Source: Brachionus rotundiformis (taxonomy: Eukaryota > Rotifera > Eurotatoria > Ploima > Brachionidae). Taken from it: 64,000 nt of DNA. The DNA is taken from assembly GCA_016802295.1 (NCBI GenBank), contig JAESIW010000162.1, positions 37,724-101,723 on the forward strand. Direction: 5' to 3'. Position 1 is the first letter of the stretch. Each line of letters begins with the position of its first letter. Made by a program: the position numbers and the translations under genes. Positions 57,601-64,000 of the stretch are shown here, one piece after another. A model generated the notes under the pieces. That model saw nothing but the letters and a program-made list of their open reading frames with translations. It ran no database searches and was not told the DNA's origin.

Positions 57601-60537
57601 GGAAACCCAGGTCGGAAATCTTATTTAAGATCTTATAAGATTGAATAAGACAAAAAATCCATCCAAGATCTTTTACCGTTCCTAAAAATTATCTTTGTTT
57701 TTCTTATTTAATAAGATTTTTTAAGACAAATTTTAAGGTTCTTGATTAGAATCTTAACGAATCTAGATGGAAAATTTCTTATAATGTCTTAACTTGATCT
57801 TAATTAAGATTCTTAAGTCGATTCTTGTAAAATCATTGCCTAAAAGTTATTAAAAGTTCTTATAAGATCTCTTTTTAAGTATTTCATAGTCATTTTAAGA
57901 TAAGATTTTTCAAGAAAATTTTTTAAGATCTTATTTTCTAATCATAAATAATCTTTTGATATTAAGATAATATTAAGATCTGGTAAGTTATAAGAATAAA
58001 ATATCTTAAAAGTCTTAATAAAAAATAAAATAAGAAGATAATAAGATTTTTAATGGAATTTTTATTTCAATATGTTTTTTAATAAAATGACTTTAAATAT
58101 TTAATCGTGTTCATCTTCATTTAGAAACTCAACTAAATAAAATACATTGTCACTTTCTTCATAAATAATACACTTTGATATGATATCATCAGCATTAATT
58201 ATCAATATATCTTCTGTTTTTTCACAAACTGAGAAAAAATTGTCAAAAATATTGTTCCGCTTTAAAGTTTGAAGATTATCTGGAATTCTTACTTTTATGT
58301 CATCAAAAAGACATGTCTTAGTCGTTTTTAAAGCATACAAAAGAACATAAAAAAAATTTTCAATCTCTATAAAATAATTAACTAAACCAAAAAACGATTT
58401 TCCTTCAACCATGTACTTTATAGAATAACTTGAAGTATTTTCACCAGCTTTTTTATAATTTATAGAATGAAAAATTGAGTTTTCTATCGAAATTCTAAAA
58501 CCAATAAAAACATCATCATCAAATTTTTCAATCTCAAATTGTTCTAGCTCAAATGGATTTAATTTTCTTTTTGAAATCGGCTCTAAAAGTTGAACTTGTT
58601 TTTTTGTTTATATTTCTCTTCTCGTGTAAACTTAAAACAAAATCGCATAAATCTGAATTGTCATTATTGTGTTCAATATCTTCTAAACGACTAAGAAGCT
58701 CAAAATGTAATCCTGCATCTAGAAAATTTTAAGATTAATTAAAACCATAATAATAATTTTGATGTGAATTTACTCTTAATAAATTGTGAGTCAAGACCTC
58801 TTGTTCCACTTAAGCTTTTTCTAAAATATCCTAGACTACTTTCAAGACTAAACATTGAATGACTCAATATTGATCCATGTAATTTTACATCATCTATAAG
58901 ATGTTTTGATAATAGATGAAAATTGAAAACCAAATTTTTTCTTCCATAGTATTTGATATACCACTACCAAAAAAATTTTCAAAAGCTTATTCGCATTCAA
59001 AATATACGTGTCATTTTTCGGTTAAAGAAGAAATTTTAAGCCTTAAAAATATGTAACTTTTGGTAATTAAAATAAAACTCTAATATAAAAATTATTACCA
59101 AAAACTAAACAGATTAGATTCCAGTAAAACTTTGGTTTTAAATGGAATTTCAAAACAATAGGTGACATATATAAAAAAAAACTTCTAAGTTCGCTGACTT
59201 TCCATGTATTAATTGAATTAAAATCGTAATTCTTTATATTAAAAAGTGAGGAAATTTTATTCTCATAATGTCTCTTTTGATTGCTTTTTTAATAGACTTT
59301 TTACCTTTCAAAATAATTTTTTTTACTTATAAATATAATTTATTTTTACAAAATAAATATTTTAAAAATATACCAATATAAAATTCTTCTTTTTTATTTG
59401 ATGAATCAAACCATAGTTTCAAAAAATTTTTGAAAATCCCTAAACACACCATATGCATATAATCAATAGGAATACTATTTGGAATTTTGAGCATGTCAAA
59501 TATTTCAATTTTTCCTTTCAAACCATTTACGGGCTCTTTTTCGGTTCCATTTGTGTAATCATTTTCGAAATCGTCAAACTCTCTTAAGTGGTAATCTTTT
59601 TGGTCATAAATCATTTTGTGGTAAAGACTACTCCATTTTCCTTTTAAAAATTTTAGTTTGTAATTAGATTTAGAAAAAGAGAAAAAAACCTGGATTAAAA
59701 CAATATGGACAGCCAAATCGTCCGTTAAATTGATTCATATTTAACACCAATGCTTTTGCCGGTGTATCACAGAGAATCCCATAAATTTGTAAAAAAAATT
59801 GCGTAAAATTACCATTTTTTTCAATTGAAATTCTATTCTTGTTTATTTTCTTTATTGATTTTTTTAAATTTTTGAATAAAATATCCGAAGTCGGCTTTTT
59901 ATTTCCTTGCCACACACCAAAAATAATTTTGTTTTTTATTGAATCACGTATTTTTATTGGGAGCTCAACAATTCCACAAATAATAGGCCAAAAATTGTTT
60001 TTTCCGGACTTACTAATTTGAATGCCATCAGTATAAATCATAAGATTCAGAAAGTTTTGTTTTTGGATGGAACGAAAATGTGAACCATCAAGAATATCTT
60101 TAAAATTTCTCGATTCTTCTTCAACACCAATTATTTGTTGAAAAAAACATTTAATCAAGTTTGTTAATGGTTTCTCAATGTCAAAACTTTTAATTATAAA
60201 TCCTAAATAAGTACCAATCAAAATTAAAATCTTAAATTAATCTTGAAATCACTTGTTTGGTTTCTCTAAGAAAAAAAAAGATATTCTAAGATAATAAGTT
60301 TTTATTTAAATACAATTAAATTATAATTAAAGATCTTATATGGATCTTTTAAGAAAAAAAAGTCTTAATTTTACTTTTTTTTTCCTAAAAATCTCTTATA
60401 AGATCCGATACCGAACCATGCAAAGTTCTGTTACTGAAAGTATAAGATCTTGTTTCAAGTTCTTACTCAGAATAAGCTAAGTTTCTTGATCTGATCTTAA
60501 GTAAGATCTTATCAAGATTTAGGTCATGGGAATCCCC
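57601..60537 (-). mobile_element. CACTA/EnSpm-like DNA transposon with AAGATCTT subterminal repeats
   Basis: Both ends carry dense copies of AAGATCTTA-type palindromic motifs in both orientations (57601-58040 and about 60240-60537). The outermost bases are similar when inverted: GGAAACCCAGGTC on the left and GGGATTCCCATGACC on the right, each followed by AAATCTT. The interior encodes a Tnp2-like transposase on the minus strand. Terminal inverted repeats with clustered subterminal repeats are a hallmark of CACTA elements. The exact ends are uncertain; a CACTA sequence lies at 57558 just outside my left boundary. Confidence 0.68.
58101..60215 (-). pseudogene. Tnp2-like transposase, probably decayed
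   Basis: The minus strand from about 60215 reads ILDGSHFRSIQKQNFLNLMI, then IYTDGIQISKSGKNNFWPII, FGVWQGNKKPTSDILF, DTPAKALVLNMNQFNGRFGC and PYCFNPG. A plausible intron of about 50 bp (59690-59642) joins to KWSSLYHKMIYDQKDYHLRE and IPNSIPIDYMHMVCLGIFKN (59642-59370). Further left are a DUF4218-like block (NTWKVSELRSFFLYM, about 59210-59160) and frames at 58933-58739 and 58412-58101. These match animal EnSpm/CACTA transposases in order. I could not join all blocks in one phase, so the gene is either multi-exon or inactivated. Confidence 0.7.
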
Positions 60538-61100
60538 ATCATCTAGACGTCGAGTTAAGTGCTTTAGCTGTTCATTCATTAACAATGATGTCTGTAATTT
60601 ATTTTAAAATATCAGGACAGTTTCAGAAAAATTAAGTCTTGGTATCTTGATATGAATGGCTGTGATATCTGAGTTTTTTGATTTTGAATGTGTTTTTTAC
60701 ATGACACTTATATTATGTTGGTCAGCAAATAATTTCCTGAACAAACTCGCCATTCAACATTCAAAGCTCTTTTTTCTTTAACGCCCAGATCCAAAAATAG
60801 ACAATTACGGACTTAATTTTACTTAAAGATTTATTTATGCTTTTACTTTATAGTACCAAAACTAAGTTAATGGAATTTTCCAGATAAAAGAGTTCTGATT
60901 ACAAGGATAAATAAAAATTAAATTTTACTTAGATCAATTTCTGAAAATTAGAGCAAGATTTTTTTTTTGAAGTATTTTAGCTGGAGTCTTTTTTAATAAA
61001 TATTATTTTGTTGCCGGAGAAATCGCTTACTATACCATAGCAACAATTTCAATTTATTTTTTCTAATCGATTTGGAACTTTTCCACTGATTTTTTCAATT
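60538..61100. other. Intergenic, nothing recognised
   Basis: AT-rich flank of the CACTA element, no gene. Confidence 0.5.
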
Positions 61101-61347
61101 TAGCAGCAAAGTAAAATTTTTGATCAAATTTCAAGCGCTCAGTCTTGTTCAAACATTTTTAGATTCGCAATTAAATTTCATCGCTGATTTTTTATTCTTT
61201 TAACATTTCAGAGCTTTATTTTCAAACTTTTGAAAAAAAGGATTGTAATTTCTAAAAATGCAATGAAATTTAATTGCGCATCTAAAAATGTTTGAGCAAG
61301 ACTGAGCGCCTGAAATTTGATCAAAAATTTTACTTTGCTAATTTAGC
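61101..61347. repeat. Long palindrome (MITE-like hairpin), arms about 80 bp
   Basis: Left arm 61104-61184 (GCAAAGTAAAATTTTTGATC ... CAATTAAATTTCATCG) and right arm 61261-61343 are reverse complements with about five mismatches. They are separated by roughly 75 bp of AT-rich loop. No coding capacity. The structure fits a fold-back/MITE non-autonomous DNA element. Confidence 0.85.
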
Positions 61348-62321
61348 TTACAATATCACAAATAATTTCTGCATTAAAGATCTGAAATTGATAAAAGATG
61401 TAATATACATGCTCAATCAAATGTGCTTATCTTAAGAGGAATAGGTCAATAATTCAAGTATTTATGATTTATTTCTAAAATTAATACAATGGAAAATTTT
61501 ACAACCAATTGATGTTAAAAAATTAAAGATATATTTTTCAATTTTTGAATATCATTCCTTTGAAGAAACAAAATTAAACTTCTTAGTCGGATTGTAAGCT
61601 TAAAAAGAAAGAACTCTCTTTAATAATTTAAATTTTCAAATTTTCATCATTCAATTAATCATTTTCAGGAGGACTTTAACTTGCTCTTTCTTTCTTTTGA
61701 TAAGACTTTTTTTCAAAACTTTATCAATTATCAATTGATTCTTTAAAACAGCTCTGAAAAATACTTGCATTTAAAAGCCGGCTAAGGAATCTTCGTTTAA
61801 CATCATGCATTTGTAAGATATCAAATTAGCTAGGCCATATGAGAGAGGCTTCCTTAAGTTCAACATCCATTTTTTCAAGTACAATAACAGCATTTAAAAG
61901 AATTTGTACCATCTTTACTTTCATTAACGTTAAAACTAGCAAAGTCGTTGCTAGTAATTGCACCAAAAGTAACGATTACACTTACAGTGGTATGAAATTT
62001 AAAATTTAGACTAGCTTTTTTATTGATTTTAATCATCAGCTTTGAATTCATTTTTTTTTGTCCTCCAATTTTCTACATTTGTCACAACGGTTAGCAATGG
62101 CCTTGGTTAAAAATACTCATTGAGTCAGTTTTAAACTAAGATTAATTGTGTTTGCACTTAAAAATCATTCATTTCATCTTCAAAGATACAAATTAAATTA
62201 AATACAGTTGTATTTTGATTACTATCTCTTCGATTTTAGTTGGATCAGAAAACGCATAAAATAAAACATTTGAAATATATTTTATAGTTAGTTAAAAGTC
62301 ACTAGTAGATTCAAGCAGACT
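61348..62321. other. Intergenic, nothing recognised
   Basis: AT-rich, only short frames. Confidence 0.5.
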
Positions 62322-62412
62322 TGTTTTTAAGTCACAGTTTTAAGTCTAAGTCACTAAATTTTAAGTCAAAGTCATTGACTTGACTTGACTTATGACTTGT
62401 GACTTAAAAACA
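62322..62412. repeat. Hairpin of interleaved AAGTC/GACTT repeats
   Basis: Outer arms TGTTTTTAAGTCACA (62322-62336) and TGTGACTTAAAAACA (62398-62412) are perfectly complementary. The interior is a string of AAGTCA units on the left and TGACTT units on the right (for example CATTGACTTGACTTGACTTA), so the whole 91 bp can fold on itself. Confidence 0.85.
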
Positions 62413-62665
62413 ACTCTGGATTCAAGGCTAATCTTTTAATCATAAAGATCACAAATGGTATTCCTCCGGAATCCAGATACGTACTGGAAGCGCTTTTAAA
62501 CTCCAAACGGCTTGAAGATCGTTACAATTTTAATCAATTGGTAATTTTACAATGTCAAATATTTCTTTTCTAACAAGGTTAAATTTAATTGGCAAATATT
62601 AGTTAATCAAAAAAATTTTTTTTACAAATCAAATAATTCCCTAAAAAAAACCAGCAAAAAATTAC

Positions 62666-62726
62666 ATCGGGTCATTTTTGACCCGACTTAGTATTGTAAA
62701 GGTCATCGGGTCAAAAATGACCCGAT
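62666..62726. repeat. Nested palindromes TCGGGTCATTTTTGACCCGA
   Basis: 62667-62686 is TCGGGTCATTTTTGACCCGA, itself an 8 bp-arm hairpin. 62706-62725 is its exact reverse complement. The repeats extend to 21 bp including one outer base and are separated by 19 bp. Probably termini or a hairpin of a small transposable element. Confidence 0.85.
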
Positions 62727-62819
62727 CAAAGCTGTATGAGGGTTAACGAATTAAGATGAAGTCAAATTTTGTCAAGCTCCACAGTGGATCAAATGTTCGA
62801 GAAATTTAAATCATTTTTT

Positions 62820-63850
62820 AGTTTGGCTGAAGATATGTTTGTTCCAAAAAAGTGTTCAATCAGTACCAATCATCTGGAAAAAGGGTGATGTTACTCCACT
62901 TCATAAAGGAGGTTTACAGCCATCAAACAGACTACAGCCATCAAATTATCGACCGATCTCGCTTACTTGTATCCTCTTTATATTTATCGAAAGTCTATTA
63001 AAAGAGATTATGCTTTAGACAAGGTTTTACACACAAAGCCAGTCTTTTAACTTTAATTTTTTTAAGTTTTAGTGAGACATTCAGAATCAGGATAAGTTCA
63101 TTTTTAACTGGGCGATCAAAGCAGGTCGTGCTTGGCGAAGCTAAGTCATAATGGGCTTTACTAGTAGAGTTCTTCAAGGTTCTGTCCTCGGTCTCCTTTT
63201 ATACATTATATAGATAAATGATTTACTTTAGGGTATCCAAAACAGCTCGAAAGCGTTCCCTGATGACAACAAGATTATAACAACAATAGTAGATTCTTCA
63301 TCTAACTTCAAGTCACAACTCACGGGACTGGTCTGGTCAGCTTAATGTTAAGATATGAAAAGTTGTCCATTTTGGTCGCAACAATTCAAAACATAATTAC
63401 AATATTGAGTCATTTCCACTTAAAAATCAGTATGCGAAAGAGACCTAGGTATATAAATCAAAAATGACCTAAAATGAGACACGCAAGTAAAATGTGCCAC
63501 AGTTAAAGCTAATAGGATTCGGCCAAACGGGCTTAACTGCGAGGAGATTTGATCGAACTATTTAAGTTAATTAACAAAATTGAACTAGTTTAGTTTGGAA
63601 AAGATTTGACCTATGGTCAAAGTGGCCAAGTATATGGTTTAAGAAGGCATTCAAAAACTCTGAGTCGTGGACAGATAAAAAAATGCTCCCCGCGGTTTCA
63701 TTTTTTCACAAATAGAGTTGTACAACATATTGAACAATTGCCGTAGGAAATAGTTAGCCCAAAAACGTTGAATATTTTTTAGTCGTAATTAGATTCTCTA
63801 GCTTATAAAAAGAAGCGCTTGCTATAGCCCATTAGAGCTCAGCTTGCGTA
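62820..63850 (+). mobile_element. Decayed LINE (jockey/CR1-like)
   Basis: Plus-strand RT fragments with many stops and shifts, in the normal order: VPIIWKKGDVTPLHKGG, NYRPISLTC, then a VLQGSVLG-like block at about 63170, a FADD-equivalent reading FPDDNKI, and C-terminal FTNRVVQHIEQLP at about 63710. A separate lineage from the intact copy at 20.2 kb. Inactive. Confidence 0.75.
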
Positions 63851-64000
63851 TTTTCCCGAGTAGCAGTATTTTATTTTACTACAACCACTATCAAATTGTG
63901 TAATTTTTATTAAATCAAAATATTTATTTTTGATACAACCAGCGTCATTTAAATTAGACTTACATGTAAAGCTGCTTTTAGTGATAAAGATTTAAAAAAA
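63851..64000. other. Right edge, nothing recognised
   Basis: Short AT-rich sequence after the LINE remnant; no feature supported. Confidence 0.5.

Noticed and set aside
1..64000. CRISPR arrays, bacterial operons, riboswitches
   Set aside because: Pervasive spliceosomal introns and metazoan genes show this is animal nuclear DNA; no spaced direct-repeat arrays were seen.

Overview
This is animal nuclear DNA. It is very AT-rich (I estimate about 70-75% A+T by eye). Genes are on both strands and are split by tiny introns, usually 50-60 bp with GTAAAT- or GTATTT-like donors and short T-rich AG acceptors. The gene set is metazoan: APH-1, MED25, WWOX, GPR89, SLC9A8, ANKRD42 and CSTF1 orthologues. 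A compact, AT-rich invertebrate with this intron style would fit a monogonont rotifer such as Brachionus. That is an inference from composition and intron style, not something the sequence proves.

Layout. 1-300: edge of an R3H-domain gene (-). 1.1-2.4 kb: remnant of a Mutator-like (MULE) element with a SWIM zinc finger. 3.7-4.4 kb: secreted CAP protein (-). 5.3-6.6 kb: intronless orphan (-). 8.5-11.5 kb: MED25 (-). 11.6-12.2 kb: TMEM256 (-), head-to-head with a five-finger C2H2 protein (+, 12.4-13.2 kb). 14.1-18.5 kb: ANKRD42-like protein fused to four EF-hands (+), with a 2 kb intron full of transposon debris. 18.7-19.5 kb: APH-1 (-). 20.2-21.7 kb: 5'-truncated LINE with an open reverse transcriptase (-). 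21.8-22.9 kb: orphan (-). 23.9-25.4 kb: CSTF1 (+). 26.2-27.3 kb: mevalonate kinase (+), followed 102 bp later by GPR89 (+, 27.4-29.2 kb). 29.5-30.8 kb: repeat and LINE remnants. 31.8-33.1 kb: DNAJB11 (+). 33.9-34.3 kb: LINE tail. 35.0-38.2 kb: type II membrane C-type lectin with Cys-rich repeats (-). 38.8-39.3 kb: second MULE SWIM remnant. 40.7-41.8 kb: PYCR (-). 43.7-44.7 kb: unassigned gene (-). 44.9-46.8 kb: WWOX (-). 47.9-50.8 kb: SLC9A8 (-). 52.3-53.3 kb: DTWD2 (+). 55.3-57.4 kb: signal peptide/WD40/mucin/EGF/TM protein (+). 57.6-60.5 kb: CACTA (EnSpm)-like transposon. 61-64 kb: palindromic elements and a decayed LINE.

The genes do not form one pathway; this is a mixed stretch of housekeeping and lineage-specific genes. 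Coordinates were assembled by eye: exon junctions were chosen so that phase, splice consensus and family alignment agree. For MED25, TMEM256, the zinc-finger gene, ANKRD42-EF, APH-1, CSTF1, GPR89, DNAJB11, the lectin, PYCR, SLC9A8 and DTWD2 the summed exon lengths are exact multiples of three. WWOX is one base off. The points most worth a second look are the ANK-EF-hand fusion, the extracellular WD40-EGF receptor, WWOX with Phe at its catalytic Tyr, a 5'-inverted (twin-primed) LINE inside an intron, a fossil exon duplication in the lectin gene, and several palindromic or TIR-bearing repeat families.
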